A stretch of 64,000 nt of DNA from an uncultured Eubacteriales bacterium (GCA_902795275.1 CADBKQ010000001.1:1-64000), one strand, 5' to 3'. Shown: positions 28,088 through 37,767, numbered from the stretch's first letter. Program-made: numbers and translations. The notes: a model not told the origin generated them from the letters alone.

Positions 28088-29380
28088 ATGAAATCAATTC
28101 GAGGGAAATTTCTGCGCATGAATCTGATCAGCATTTTCTCTGCATATTGCTGATTGGCGGCCTGGGATTATGGAGCATTTCCTCCATTCAAACCACCTGT
28201 ATTACCAGCCCCAGGCGGCGGGCAGGCCCATCTGGATGGAACCCTATTACAACAAGAATCTGGATATTTATATGGTTTCGTATGTCGTTCCCTTCTTCCG
28301 CGACGGGGTATTCTGGGCCATCGCGGGCATGGACATCGACTTTGACGTCGTGATCGAAAGCGTTCAGTCCATCCGCCCGTATAAAACCGGGTATGCTTTC
28401 CTGTGCAGCGACCAGGGAAAAATCTACTATCACCCCAGCCTGGAAATCGGCGCTTCCCTGACGGCGTATTGTCCGGATCTTCAGCCCGTGCTGGAGCTTT
28501 TTTCCCCAAAATTGAAGCCCGATGTGTATCCCGTTTTTCAGTATCACTTTAGCGGCATTGGCAAAACGATGGCCTTTCATGACCTGGACAATGGGATGAA
28601 GCTGATTCTCACGGTCGAGAACAAAGAAATCAAAGCGCCGATGACCGATCTTTTCAGCCATATGGCCTGCATCGCCGTCGTCCTGTGCGCCGCCGCCGTG
28701 CTGGCCGTCATCGTTATATCGGATCGTATTGCAAAGCCGCTGAACACGCTCACCCAGGCGGCGAAAAAATCGCTTCCGGCGATCTTGACGTGGAGCTTCC
28801 CCGCGCAAGCGAGGACGAGGTGGGCGTGCTGACCCGTTCCTTTGAGGTGACGGTCTCCAACCTGAAAAAGTATATCACCAGCATGAACAACATGGCGTTT
28901 ACCGATCCTCTCACGCAGTTGAAGAATAAAACCGCCTATGACCGGGCGGTTGTGGGTCTTCAGGAAGATATGGACGCCGGGAAGGCGAAGTTCGGCCTGG
29001 TCATGCTGGACCTGAACCGCCTCAAATACATCAACGACCGGTTCGGCCATGACCGCGGGGATGAATACATCGTGTCCTGCGCGAAGCTCATCTGCAATGT
29101 TTTCAAGCACAGCCCGGTGTTCCGGGTGGGCGGAGACGAATTCATCGTGATCCTTGTCGGGGAAAGCCTTGCGGAATGGAAAGCGCTGATGGACGAACTG
29201 AACCGCAGGATAGAAAGCAGCTATCAGGAAAAAGAAATCTGGCAGCAGCTTTCTGTCGCGAAGGGAATCTCGTTTAACGAACCGGGGGACAAAGCGGTGG
29301 AGGATGTGTTTGTCCGCGCCGATCAGGCGATGTACGCCGATAAGAAAAAGATGAAACAGGAAATGCACTTTCCGGGCTGA
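28088..29380 (+). pseudogene. Decayed membrane sensor diguanylate cyclase
   Basis: AAGGAG precedes an ATG at 28088 (MKSIRGKFLRMN), but the frame stops after 21 codons; the expected first membrane helix (LCILLIGGLGLW) continues in another frame. Most of the extracellular Cache domain is missing: the reading resumes in a third frame near 28200 with its C-terminal part (WMEPYYNKN, AIAGMDIDFD). A further shift at an A6 run near 28767 separates the second helix and HAMP region from the GGDEF domain. That domain is otherwise intact, with GGDEF near 29131-29145. At least two frameshifts plus an internal deletion indicate a pseudogene; the A6 shift alone could be an assembly error. Confidence 0.82.
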
Positions 29381-29415
29381 CGGTACGGATTTGCATAGCA
29401 GGGAAATAAAAGCAT

Positions 29416-30957
29416 ATGAAGCAGTATGAAACCTTTGAGCTCCGCTTTTCAGGCGAAACCTTGCAGGCTGCCTGGGCCGGCATCGATCTGACCGCCGTTT
29501 TCAGCCATGGCGGCGAAAGCAAAACCGTGAAGGGCTTTTACGACGGCGACGGGCAGTATGTGATCCGCTTCCTGCCGGAGGAACCCGGCGATTATTCCTG
29601 GAAGGTCAGCGGCGTCATCCGCGCGGAAGGGAAAGAAATCTGCGAACCGGCCGAGGGTCGGCATGGCCCGGTCAGGGCGGCGGACACCCACTTTGAATAC
29701 GCCGACGGCAGATTGTTCATTCCCTTCGGCACCACGGTGTACGCCCTGGCTTCCCAGGATGACGAGCTGGTGAAGCAAACGCTGGAAACGCTGAAAAGCG
29801 ACCCTTTCAACAAGGTGCGCATGTGCGTATTTCCCAAGCATTATGACTACAACCACAACGAGCCGCCCTTCTTCGCCTTTGAAAAGCGCGCGGACGGAGG
29901 CTGGGATACCGGGCGGCCCTGCATCGCCTTCTGGCATCGGCTGGAGAAGATCCTGCACCGCATCCAGGCCATGGGCATTCAAATCGACCTGATTCTGTTT
30001 CATCCCTATGACCGCTGGGGCTTTGCCTCCCTGCCGCAGCGGGACAACCTGACGTATCTGGATTACCTGCTGCGCCGCCTCTCCGCCATGCCAAACATCT
30101 GGTGGTCGCTAGCCAACGAATACGATCTGTGCATGCTGGCCAAGACTTTGGCGGATTGGGAGGAAATCGAAGAATTTGTTGCGGCCAACGACCCGTACCG
30201 CCATCTGCTGTCCAGCCACAACTGCTTCTGCCATTGGGATTTCAGCCGCGAAAACGTGACCCATTGCAGTATTCAGACCAAGGCGCTCACGGAAATCCCC
30301 CGCTGGATGGAAACCTATCATAAGCCCGTGGTGATTGATGAATGCGCGTATGAAGGCAATCTTCCCCACTCCTGGGGCAGCATTTCCGGCAAAGAAATGG
30401 TCTACCGCTTCTGGCGCTGCTACGCTTCCGGCGCGTACTGCACCCACGGGGAGACGTTCCTATCCGAGGATGATATTCTCTGGTGGGCTCGGGGCGGGAA
30501 GCTTAAAGGGGAAAGCCCCAAACGGATTGCGTTTCTGCGGGAAATCATGGAAAGCCTGCCCGGCCCCCTGACGCCCTGGCTCACCGAATGGAGCCGGCTG
30601 CCCTTATTGTCGGCGCAAGGCATCCGGGCCATGCTGGCCGCCCAGCCCGCGCCCGAAGGCTTCACGCTGCTGGCGCTGAACAGCCTCGCGCGTATGAATG
30701 ATACGGAACGGGCGACGCACATGCAGGCCGACCACAGCTGGGCTTCCCGCTGCGGGGAGGATGCGTTCCTCAAATTCTTTGACCTGCAGACCTGCGCGGA
30801 GTTCCCCTTTGAACTGCCGCAGGATAAACAATACCGCGTGGAACTGATCGACGTGTGGGACATGACCCGGAAAACGATCATGGAAAACGCAAGCGGCAAA
30901 ACGCTGGTGAAGCTGCCCGCCCAAGAGGGCATGGCTGTGCTGATTACCGCAATGTAA
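29416..30957 (+). CDS. DUF5060/DUF5605 glycoside-hydrolase-like protein
   Basis: A 513-residue cytoplasmic protein. The N-terminal Ig-like domain (1-85, FYDGDGQYVIRFLPEEPGDY) is DUF5060, the middle (about 95-380) is a TIM barrel of the DUF4038/GH140-like clan, and the end is a DUF5605-type beta domain. Candidate catalytic acids are Glu235 in SLANEYDL and Glu309 in VVIDECAYEG, at strand ends as in clan GH-A. No signal peptide, so it would act on imported oligosaccharides. Substrate is unknown. It stands alone 35 bp after the broken GGDEF gene. Confidence 0.75.
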   Translation: MKQYETFELRFSGETLQAAWAGIDLTAVFSHGGESKTVKGFYDGDGQYVIRFLPEEPGDYSWKVSGVIRAEGKEICEPAEGRHGPVRAADTHFEYADGRLFIPFGTTVYALASQDDELVKQTLETLKSDPFNKVRMCVFPKHYDYNHNEPPFFAFEKRADGGWDTGRPCIAFWHRLEKILHRIQAMGIQIDLILFHPYDRWGFASLPQRDNLTYLDYLLRRLSAMPNIWWSLANEYDLCMLAKTLADWEEIEEFVAANDPYRHLLSSHNCFCHWDFSRENVTHCSIQTKALTEIPRWMETYHKPVVIDECAYEGNLPHSWGSISGKEMVYRFWRCYASGAYCTHGETFLSEDDILWWARGGKLKGESPKRIAFLREIMESLPGPLTPWLTEWSRLPLLSAQGIRAMLAAQPAPEGFTLLALNSLARMNDTERATHMQADHSWASRCGEDAFLKFFDLQTCAEFPFELPQDKQYRVELIDVWDMTRKTIMENASGKTLVKLPAQEGMAVLITAM

Positions 30958-31026
30958 GGGAAACATACGCTTTCCTGCCGGAGCGGATATATTCACGATT
31001 GCATTGAAGGATGCTTTTGCAGCATC

Positions 31027-32835
31027 TTACGCAAACTGCGCGTCGTACAGCTCCCGGTAGAAGCCGCCCTGCCGCATGAGTTCTTTATGGGTGCCGCGCT
31101 CCACCACGTTGCCGTCCCGCACCACCAGGATCAGATCGGCGTTGCGGATGGTGGACAGGCGGTGGGCCACCACGAAGCAGGTCTTGTCCCGCATGAGGCG
31201 GCGCATGGCCTGCTGAATCTGCACTTCGGTGCGCGTGTCCACGTTGCTGGTGGCTTCATCCAGAATCAGCATCCGGGCGTCCACCAGCATGGCCCGGGCG
31301 ATGGTGAGCAATTGCTTCTGCCCCTTGGAGATGTTCGCCCCGTCGTCGGTGATCACGGTATCGTAGCCGTCGGGCAGGCTCATAATGTAATGATGGATCT
31401 TCGCGGCTTTCGCGGCGGCCTCCACCTCCTCCCGGGTGGCGTCGGGCTTGGCGTAGGCGATGTTGTCGTAGATGGTTCCGGAGAACAGCCAGGTGTCCTG
31501 CAAAACCATGGAATAGGCCCGCCGCAGGCTGTCCCTTGTGATGGCGTCCACCGGCTTCCCGTCCACCGTCAGCCGCCCGGAATCAATGTCATAGAACCGC
31601 ATGAGCAGGTTGATGAGCGTGGTTTTGCCCGCGCCCGTCGGCCCCACGATGGCGATCATGCTGCCCTTCCGCGCCTGGAAGGACAGCTTTTTTAGGATGG
31701 TCTTGTCCTTCTCGTAGCCAAAGGACACATCCTGCATTTCCACGTCGCCCTGAACGTTTTCCAAGGGCAGGGCTTCCGGCGGGTCGGCAGGCTCCAACGG
31801 CTCGTCCAGCAGGGCGAACACCCGGTCGGCGGCGGCGAGGGCGGATTGCAGTTCGCCGTAGATGTTGGCGATTTCGTTGATCGGCCCGGAAAAGCGGCGG
31901 CTGTATTGCACAAAGGAAGAAATGTTGCCCAGGGTGATGCCGCCGTTCATGTACAGGATCGCCCCAAACACGCTGATCAGGGACATGGACAGGTTGTTGA
32001 TCAGGTTCACCGACGGCCCCATCATGGAGGAATAATATTCGCTCTTGTAGTAGGCTGTCACCACTTCCTCGTTGAGGGCATCCATGTTGGAAAGCGTGTT
32101 GTCCTCCTGGTGGTAGGCTTTCAGGCTCTTCATACCGGAAATCATTTCCTCGGAAAAGTCGTTCAGCTCGCCCATCTTGCGGGAGCGAAGGCGGAACAGC
32201 GGCTGGGTGTGGCGGGTGATCATGGTGGTGATGAACAGGGACAGGGGAATCGTAAACGCGAACACCAGCACCAGCGGCGGCGCGATGGTGAGCATCATCA
32301 CCAGAGAACCGACAATCGTGATGCTGCTGGTGAGCACGTGCACCACGTCGGAGGAAAGCGACGTGTTGATGGTGTCGGTGTCGTAGAAAATGCGGCTCAG
32401 CAAATCGCCGATGGCGTGGCGGTCGATGAAGCCCACGGGCATGTCGCACAGGTGGTCGAACAGATCCCGCCGCATCCGCAGCGTCACCCGGCGGCTGATA
32501 TGCACCATGAGGATGGACAGCAGATAGGAAAACAGCGAGGAAGCCAAATAGAACGCCAGCATCAGCAGGGCGTAGTGCGCCACGCCGCCGAAGTCCACCC
32601 CGCCGGGCGCAGCGATGCAGTCAATGGCGCTGCCGGACAGGCGCGGGCCGATGAGGGCGAAGGCGTTGGAAAACAGGGTCAGAGCCAGGGCCAGGAGCAG
32701 CAGCCACTTGAACTGCATCATGTACCGGAGCAGGCGCAGGAGGGTGGCTTTTTTGTTGATGGGCTTTCTGCTGTACTGCTGGCCTTTCACGGGCATTCCC
32801 CGCAGGCTGCCGGGACGGTTATTCATCCTGCTCAC
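31027..32835 (-). CDS. Heterodimeric ABC exporter, catalytic half
   Basis: A 602-residue half-transporter with six membrane helices (about 45-320) and one ATPase domain. Walker A GPTGAGKT at 398-405, Walker B LDEATS with catalytic Glu527 and H-loop His558 are canonical, but the signature is SKGQ (503-506) instead of SGGQ. This complements the partner encoded just upstream, whose signature is normal and whose Walker B and H-loop are altered: together they form one active and one degenerate ATP site, as in BmrC/BmrD and LmrC/LmrD multidrug exporters. Genes overlap by 17 bp. Substrate cannot be read from sequence. Confidence 0.9.
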   Translation of the reverse strand: MSRMNNRPGSLRGMPVKGQQYSRKPINKKATLLRLLRYMMQFKWLLLLALALTLFSNAFALIGPRLSGSAIDCIAAPGGVDFGGVAHYALLMLAFYLASSLFSYLLSILMVHISRRVTLRMRRDLFDHLCDMPVGFIDRHAIGDLLSRIFYDTDTINTSLSSDVVHVLTSSITIVGSLVMMLTIAPPLVLVFAFTIPLSLFITTMITRHTQPLFRLRSRKMGELNDFSEEMISGMKSLKAYHQEDNTLSNMDALNEEVVTAYYKSEYYSSMMGPSVNLINNLSMSLISVFGAILYMNGGITLGNISSFVQYSRRFSGPINEIANIYGELQSALAAADRVFALLDEPLEPADPPEALPLENVQGDVEMQDVSFGYEKDKTILKKLSFQARKGSMIAIVGPTGAGKTTLINLLMRFYDIDSGRLTVDGKPVDAITRDSLRRAYSMVLQDTWLFSGTIYDNIAYAKPDATREEVEAAAKAAKIHHYIMSLPDGYDTVITDDGANISKGQKQLLTIARAMLVDARMLILDEATSNVDTRTEVQIQQAMRRLMRDKTCFVVAHRLSTIRNADLILVVRDGNVVERGTHKELMRQGGFYRELYDAQFA

Positions 32836-34531
32836 CTCCCAGCTGCAATTGGGCGATTTCCCGATAGAGGGGGCAGGACTGCATCAAATCCTGGTGCGTC
32901 CCCAAGCCCTTGGGCTCTCCGTCCTCCATGACCAGAATCTGATCGCACTGCATCACGGCGCTGATGCGCTGGGCGATGATGACGGTGGTGGCGTTCCCGT
33001 ACCCCGCCCGCAGCGCGGCCCGGAGGGCGGCTTCGGTCTTGAAGTCCAGGGCGGAGGAGGCGTCGTCTAAAATCAGGATGTCGGGATTCCCCGCCAGGGC
33101 CCTGGCCAGCAGCATCCGCTGCTGCTGGCCGCCGGAAAAGTTCTGGCCCCGGGACACCACTTCGGCATCCAGACCGCCCTTGTCCCGGATAAACGCAGCC
33201 TGGGCGTCGGCCATGGCCCGGTCAACCTGCTCCAGGGAGATTTCCCGGCCCAACTTGATATTGTCCCCAATGGTGCCCCGGAACAGCGCGTCGTTCTGGA
33301 ACACCACGCCGAACATCCGCCGCAGCGTTTCCAGCGGCAGAGACCGGATGTCCGCGCCCTGGATGCGGATGGCCCCTTCGTCGGGGTCGTAGAGCCGCAG
33401 CAGCAGTTTAATCAGCGTGGATTTCCCCGCGCCGGTGGGGCCTAAAATGCCCAAGCGCTGGCCGCGCTGCAGCGAGAAGGACACGTCCTTTACGTCCGGC
33501 TCCTTCTTATTGTAAGAGAAGGTCACGTGGTCGAACTGGATATGCGGCGCGGCGGCGTCCAGCGGGAGCAGGGCGTCCGGCGCTTTCTCTTCCTCCCCGT
33601 CCAAGACTTCCTCGATGCGCCGGGCGGAGGCCAGGGCCTTGGAGTACATGGTCAGGATACGGGTGATGGTGAGCATGGCGTTCAGGATGATGGTAAAATA
33701 GGAAATAAAGGCGATGATGTTGCCGGGCCCGGTGAGCCCGAAGTGTACCCGCCGCGCGCCCACGACCACCACCAGCACCAGGCCCATGTTCAAAAGGAAC
33801 TGCATGGTGGGCCCGTTCACCGCCATGACGGAGGCGGCCTTGGTTTCGCTGGCGGCTAAGGCTTCGTTGATCTGCCCGAAGCGGCGCTTTTCATCGGGGG
33901 TCTTAGACAGGGCTTTGATGATGCGGATGCCCGTTAAATTCTCCCGCACGATGCGGGTCAGGTGGTCTACGTTCTTCTGCTGTTCGGTGTACAGCGGCAC
34001 GCCCTTGCGGGAGATGAACCACACGATCAGCGCCATGAAGGGCAGCAGCGCCACCAGCAGCGCCGACAGCGCCGCGTCCCGGGTCATGGTCACGATGATG
34101 CCGCCGACCAAAAGAATCGGTGCGCGGATGCCGATGCGCTGCATCATGCCCGTCATGCGGTACACGTTATAGGTGTCGGTGGTCATGCGGGAGATGAGGG
34201 AGGGGATGGTGAACCGGTCCATCTCCCCGGCGGTCAGGCGGGTGATCTTGCCGAAGAGGTCATGGCGAATCTGGCGCGTGCAGTCCCGCGCCACCCCCGC
34301 CGCTACCCGGTTGGCAAACACGTTGCCCACCCACGCCAGGATGGAGCACAGCACCATCAGCCCGCCGTACAGGTAAATCTGCCCGGCGTTTTTGGTCGGC
34401 ACGATGCCGTCCAGCATGTAGGCCAATAATGCGGGAATCAGCAAGTCCATGATGGTGCCTAAAAACTTGCACGTCATGCCCCCGGCCATCCGCCGCACGT
34501 GGGGCTTCAAATAATGAATCAAAAACTGCAA
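32819..34531 (-). CDS. Heterodimeric ABC exporter, degenerate half
   Basis: A 570-residue half-transporter with six helices (about 20-295) and one ATPase domain. Walker A GPTGAGKS at 364-371 and SGGQQ at 466-470 are intact. The catalytic Glu is replaced by Asp490 (ILDD) and the H-loop His by Gln521 (AQRIS). It should therefore hydrolyse ATP poorly itself and supply the signature for the partner's active site. First gene of the pair; promoter at 34584-34612. A multidrug, lipid or peptide exporter are all possible. Confidence 0.9.
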   Translation of the reverse strand: MQFLIHYLKPHVRRMAGGMTCKFLGTIMDLLIPALLAYMLDGIVPTKNAGQIYLYGGLMVLCSILAWVGNVFANRVAAGVARDCTRQIRHDLFGKITRLTAGEMDRFTIPSLISRMTTDTYNVYRMTGMMQRIGIRAPILLVGGIIVTMTRDAALSALLVALLPFMALIVWFISRKGVPLYTEQQKNVDHLTRIVRENLTGIRIIKALSKTPDEKRRFGQINEALAASETKAASVMAVNGPTMQFLLNMGLVLVVVVGARRVHFGLTGPGNIIAFISYFTIILNAMLTITRILTMYSKALASARRIEEVLDGEEEKAPDALLPLDAAAPHIQFDHVTFSYNKKEPDVKDVSFSLQRGQRLGILGPTGAGKSTLIKLLLRLYDPDEGAIRIQGADIRSLPLETLRRMFGVVFQNDALFRGTIGDNIKLGREISLEQVDRAMADAQAAFIRDKGGLDAEVVSRGQNFSGGQQQRMLLARALAGNPDILILDDASSALDFKTEAALRAALRAGYGNATTVIIAQRISAVMQCDQILVMEDGEPKGLGTHQDLMQSCPLYREIAQLQLGGEQDE

Positions 34532-34583
34532 GCGTTTTTCTCTCCTTCAAAGCTGCTTCTTCTGGAAATATGAGGATAAAATC

Positions 34584-34612
34584 AGTATACTCTGATTCCG
34601 CGGAATTGTCCA
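34584..34612 (-). promoter_or_regulatory. Promoter of the ABC exporter, with a palindrome in the spacer
   Basis: Reading leftward, TGGACA (34607-34612), 17 bp, TATACT (34584-34589). The spacer contains the perfect 12-bp palindrome ATTCCGCGGAAT (34595-34606), a plausible repressor or MerR-type activator site. Confidence 0.6.
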
Positions 34613-34635
34613 CCGGTTCAGGGCAATTTTAACAA

Positions 34636-34755
34636 AGGTAGGAGGTAGGAAGTAGGAGGTAGGAGGTTTATCTTGTCGGGCAATGAAATGCAAGCCCAGA
34701 TTCTGCCAATTAAAGCGCAATCATTCTTTAATCTCCTACCTCCTACCTCCTACCT
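34636..34755. repeat. Inverted arrays of the AGGTAGG heptamer
   Basis: 34636-34668 holds AGGTAGG-type units (one reads AAGTAGG) with a 7-nt period; 34731-34755 holds the complementary CCTACCT units. The arms could form a hairpin of about 25 bp around a 62-bp centre. The rest of the gap 34756-34862 has no gene; a short CCGCCG/CGGCGG hairpin lies at the end of the next gene. Confidence 0.85.
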
Positions 34756-34862
34756 TCGCAACGCCCCTTCCCCAAAAAGAAAGACCCTACATGGGACATG
34801 CCAAGCGGCGTCTCCGATATAGGGTTTCCGGATGTTTTTTCGCCTGCCGCCGTGCGGCGGTA

Positions 34863-35609
34863 TTACAGCTGGCGGGAGAGCACGCGCTTCAGGAATTCCT
34901 GGGTTCTGGGCATTTTGGGCGCGGTGAACAGGTCGTTGGGCTTGCTGTCCTCCAGAATCACACCCCCGTCCATGAACAGCACACGGCCGGCCACATCCCT
35001 GGCGAAGCTCATTTCATGGGTGACGATCAGCATGGTCATGCCGCCGGAGGCCAGGTCCTGCATTACGGACAGCACTTCACCCACCATCTCCGGGTCCAGG
35101 GCGCTGGTGGGCTCGTCAAACAGCAGAATTTCCGGCTCCATGCACAGGGCTCTCGCGATAGCCACCCGCTGCTTCTGCCCGCCGGAAAGCTGGGCCGGGC
35201 GCGCGTTGCGGTAAGCCGCCATGCCCACCTTTTCCAGGTATTGCATGGCCCGCTTTTCCGCGTCGGCACGCTTCACTTTCAATACCTGCATCTGCCCCAG
35301 CACGCAGTTTTCCATCACGTTATGGTTGCTGAACAGGTTAAAGGACTGAAACACCATGCCCACCTTGGAATGATACAGGGTGCGCTTCCACTCCGTTTCC
35401 GCGTTTTTGCCGTGGAACAGGATTTCTCCCTTCGTGGGCTGCTCCAGGAAATTGATGCACCGAAGCAGCGTGCTTTTGCCGGAACCGGAAGAACCGATGA
35501 TGCAGATGACATCGCCGGTATTCACGGAAAAATCAATGTCTTTCAATACTGAATGGCTGCCAAACGATTTGGAGAGATGGCGAACCTGCAAAACACTGTC
35601 ACCCATCAT
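34863..35609 (-). CDS. Amino-acid ABC transporter ATPase (probably lysine)
   Basis: A 248-residue ATPase of the polar amino-acid (GlnQ/HisP) group. Walker [10 protein letters not shown] at about 39-47, LSGGQKQR signature, Walker [12 protein letters not shown] and H-loop THEMSFA are all intact. It overlaps the permease stop by 4 nt, with AGGAGG upstream; two consecutive ATGs make the exact start ambiguous. Last gene of a binding protein-permease-ATPase operon under a lysine riboswitch, so it probably powers lysine import. Confidence 0.92.
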   Translation of the reverse strand: MMGDSVLQVRHLSKSFGSHSVLKDIDFSVNTGDVICIIGSSGSGKSTLLRCINFLEQPTKGEILFHGKNAETEWKRTLYHSKVGMVFQSFNLFSNHNVMENCVLGQMQVLKVKRADAEKRAMQYLEKVGMAAYRNARPAQLSGGQKQRVAIARALCMEPEILLFDEPTSALDPEMVGEVLSVMQDLASGGMTMLIVTHEMSFARDVAGRVLFMDGGVILEDSKPNDLFTAPKMPRTQEFLKRVLSRQL

Positions 35610-36454
35610 TCACCATCCTCCTTTCCCGGCCGGTATTCCTTGCTGGTTTCATCAAAAGGCGTGCCCCGGTTGGGGTGGCTGTAATTGCCCGCGGTCATGG
35701 TCAGCTGGTCTTCCTGCACCAGTTCATAGTTGCTGGAGCCGTCCATCTTCCTTTCCACCCAGCGCAGCAGGAAGGAGGAAAGCAGGGTCATGGTCAGATA
35801 GCCCACCATTTCCACCGTGGCGGAGGGGAAATACAGATAGCTGGCGCCCACCGCCGCCCGGTGCGCGGAGAAGAATTCCGGGAAGCCGATGATGAACATG
35901 ACGGACGTATCCTTCACGTTGATGATGAAGTTGTTGCCGATTTGCGGAATGATATTCCGCACCGCCTGGGGCAGGATCACGTGCACCATGCTCTGCCAGT
36001 GGGTCATGCCGATGGCGGTGGCGCCCTCGGTCTGGCCTTTGTCCACGGAGATGATGCCGCCGCGGACGGATTCGGCCATATACGCGCCCGTATTGATGGA
36101 CACCACCACGATGCTGACCAGCCAGATGGACGTGAACTTCACGGCGTTATTGGTGAAATAGGGCAGGCCATAATAAAAGAACACGGCCTGCAGCACCATG
36201 GGCGTGCCGCGGAACACTTCCACATAAATGCGGATCACCGCCCGGATGAGGCGGAGGAAAAAGCGCTTGATGAAATGGTCTTTCCTGGAATAGGGAATCG
36301 TGTTGAGGACGCCGCAGATCAGGCCGATGAGGCAGCCCAGCACCGTGCCCACCAGGGCCAGCACCAGCGTGTTCTGCATGCCGGCCAGATACGATCCGCC
36401 GTATTTGCTCCATAGCTTGACCACGTCAGCCCACAGCTGCGCGAATCTATCCAT
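35606..36454 (-). CDS. Amino-acid ABC transporter permease (probably lysine)
   Basis: A 282-residue permease of the HisM/GlnP family. It begins with a hydrophobic helix (about 22-48), carries [12 protein letters not shown], and has the ATPase-coupling loop [21 protein letters not shown] region at about 144-164. About five helices end near 230; a hydrophilic tail of some 50 residues follows and is longer than usual. Central gene of the lysine-riboswitch operon. Confidence 0.9.
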   Translation of the reverse strand: MDRFAQLWADVVKLWSKYGGSYLAGMQNTLVLALVGTVLGCLIGLICGVLNTIPYSRKDHFIKRFFLRLIRAVIRIYVEVFRGTPMVLQAVFFYYGLPYFTNNAVKFTSIWLVSIVVVSINTGAYMAESVRGGIISVDKGQTEGATAIGMTHWQSMVHVILPQAVRNIIPQIGNNFIINVKDTSVMFIIGFPEFFSAHRAAVGASYLYFPSATVEMVGYLTMTLLSSFLLRWVERKMDGSSNYELVQEDQLTMTAGNYSHPNRGTPFDETSKEYRPGKEDGE

Positions 36455-36558
36455 TGTGTTTGCTCCTTTAATATATCACAGTTCCGGGAATACAACGCAG
36501 GGGCGGATACGCTCCGCCCCCGCATGGATGCGCCTCCGAAGGGACGCAAGCCCGTTCC

Positions 36559-37416
36559 TTAGTCCATCATGGGCTGAATGGCAATCGCATGGGCCATCAT
36601 GGCGTTGAAATCATCGGCGGTCATCTGGGACAGCACCGCGTCAATCGCTTCCTTCAGGGCCGCGTTGCCCTTCATAACGGAAACGCCGATGTTCACGTTT
36701 TCCGCCCGTTCCTGCTCGGTGAACTGGAAGTCGCCCTCCGTGCCGGAGAAGTCCAGAATCACCATGTCGGGATAAGCCGCCACAGCGCCCTGGGCGGTGG
36801 GCATGTCGGTGCACACGAAATCCACCATGCCGGTTTCCAGCGCCATCAGCATGGCGGGCGCGGTTTCGGCGGCGGTCATGACGTTGGCCCCGGTGATCTG
36901 GGGCAGGCAGGTGTCATACCAGATGGTGGCGATCTGCGCGGTGCAGCTGCCGCCCGCCAGATCGGCAAGGCCCTTGGCCTCGGCGAAGGCGCTGCCCTGC
37001 TTGGTCAGGCAGACGATGGTGGCATAGAAATAGGGGCCGGCGAAATCCACCTGCTCGGCGCGTTCGGCGGTCATGGACTGGCCGGCAATAACGGCGTCAA
37101 AGGTGCCGGTCTGCACGCCGGGCACCAGAGAATCCCAGTCGGACTGGAACACTTCCAGCTGCCAACCGTTGGCTTCGCAGATTTTCTTGGCGATCATCAC
37201 GTCGTAGCCGTTGGCGTAGGAGCCAGGCACGTTGCTGATGGGCACAGCGCCGTTGCTGTCGTCGCTCTGGGTCCAGTTGTAGGGAGCGTAAGCGCATTCC
37301 ATGGCGATGGTCAGCACCCCGTCCTCCACGCCGGTGGGAACGTCCTGGGCAAGCGCGGCGGGACACAGGGCGATTGCCAGCATCAAAGCGGTAAGCAAAG
37401 CAAGCATTCTCTTCAT
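36559..37416 (-). CDS. Amino-acid ABC transporter binding protein (probably lysine)
   Basis: A 285-residue periplasmic-binding-protein-like lipoprotein or secreted protein of family 3. The signal peptide covers about 1-23 (ending AALAQ); a Cys at 18 is not in a clear lipobox. The fold is shown by LTIAMECAYAPYNW, GYDVMIAKKICEANG and GTFDAVIAGQSMTAERAEQVDFAGPYF, the classic family-3 signature. ATG at 37414-37416 follows GAGGAGGAA. It is the first gene after the lysine riboswitch, which makes lysine the best guess for the ligand. Confidence 0.9.
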   Translation of the reverse strand: MKRMLALLTALMLAIALCPAALAQDVPTGVEDGVLTIAMECAYAPYNWTQSDDSNGAVPISNVPGSYANGYDVMIAKKICEANGWQLEVFQSDWDSLVPGVQTGTFDAVIAGQSMTAERAEQVDFAGPYFYATIVCLTKQGSAFAEAKGLADLAGGSCTAQIATIWYDTCLPQITGANVMTAAETAPAMLMALETGMVDFVCTDMPTAQGAVAAYPDMVILDFSGTEGDFQFTEQERAENVNIGVSVMKGNAALKEAIDAVLSQMTADDFNAMMAHAIAIQPMMD

Positions 37417-37444
37417 TTTCAGTTCCTCCTCGTGTGTTTGAATA

Positions 37445-37479
37445 CAAAAAGCGGGAACAGCGCAAACGCCATTCTCCGC
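37445..37479 (-). terminator. Terminator of the lysine riboswitch
   Basis: Reading leftward, a 12-bp stem formed by 37479-37467 and 37462-37451 (one bulged A, loop TTTG) is followed at once by TTTTTG, ahead of the binding-protein gene. This is the expected OFF-state hairpin. Confidence 0.85.
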
Positions 37480-37500
37480 CGGATTCCAATTTGGAATACC

Positions 37501-37667
37501 CGAATAGCGCTCCATGGCTCACCCATGACAGTCACAAAGATGTTTTCCTCGTGACCAACGCGCCGCAGGGCCAGCGCCGCGCGTTTCGGCGGCATTCCCT
37601 TTCGCTCAGGATCGCAGCCCCGGTCGGGCTCCCCTCAGGTACTCTTGTCTGCCGCGCCTCTATTCCG
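37501..37667 (-). promoter_or_regulatory. Lysine riboswitch (L box) aptamer
   Basis: The minus-strand leader follows the L-box consensus. P1 pairs GAATAG with CTATTC at the two ends. Inside are the conserved AGAGGCGCG, CAAGAGTA, GAAAGGGAATGCCGCCGAA, GCTGG and ACTGTCATGG...CCATGGAG pieces in the right order, giving the five-helix fold. A terminator hairpin follows. With lysine bound, transcription of the ABC importer should stop. Confidence 0.87.
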
Positions 37668-37693
37668 CTCCGGGTTTTCCCCGGTTCTTTTCC

Positions 37694-37721
37694 ATTATAG
37701 CCCGGATTCCCGGGATGTCAA
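37694..37721 (-). promoter_or_regulatory. Promoter of the lysine riboswitch/ABC importer operon
   Basis: Reading leftward, TTGACA (37716-37721), 16 bp, TATAAT (37694-37699), about 20 nt before the aptamer. Confidence 0.85.
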
Positions 37722-37767
37722 GGCTGGAGATTGTACATTATCTGTACTATGATTTGAAACAAAAGTT

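Noticed and set aside
28685..29380. A standalone 231-residue GGDEF protein
   Set aside because: Its apparent N-terminus is out-of-frame translation of the preceding membrane helix region; homology continues upstream in another frame, showing a broken longer gene.
34863..37416. Glutamine or cystine importer
   Set aside because: The ATPase and binding protein alone allow it, but the lysine riboswitch in the leader makes lysine more likely.
37501..37667. Dispersed repeat containing CGCTCAGGAT, as in the element before clpB
   Set aside because: The short match is part of the lysine aptamer core; the flanking sequence follows the L-box, not the repeat.
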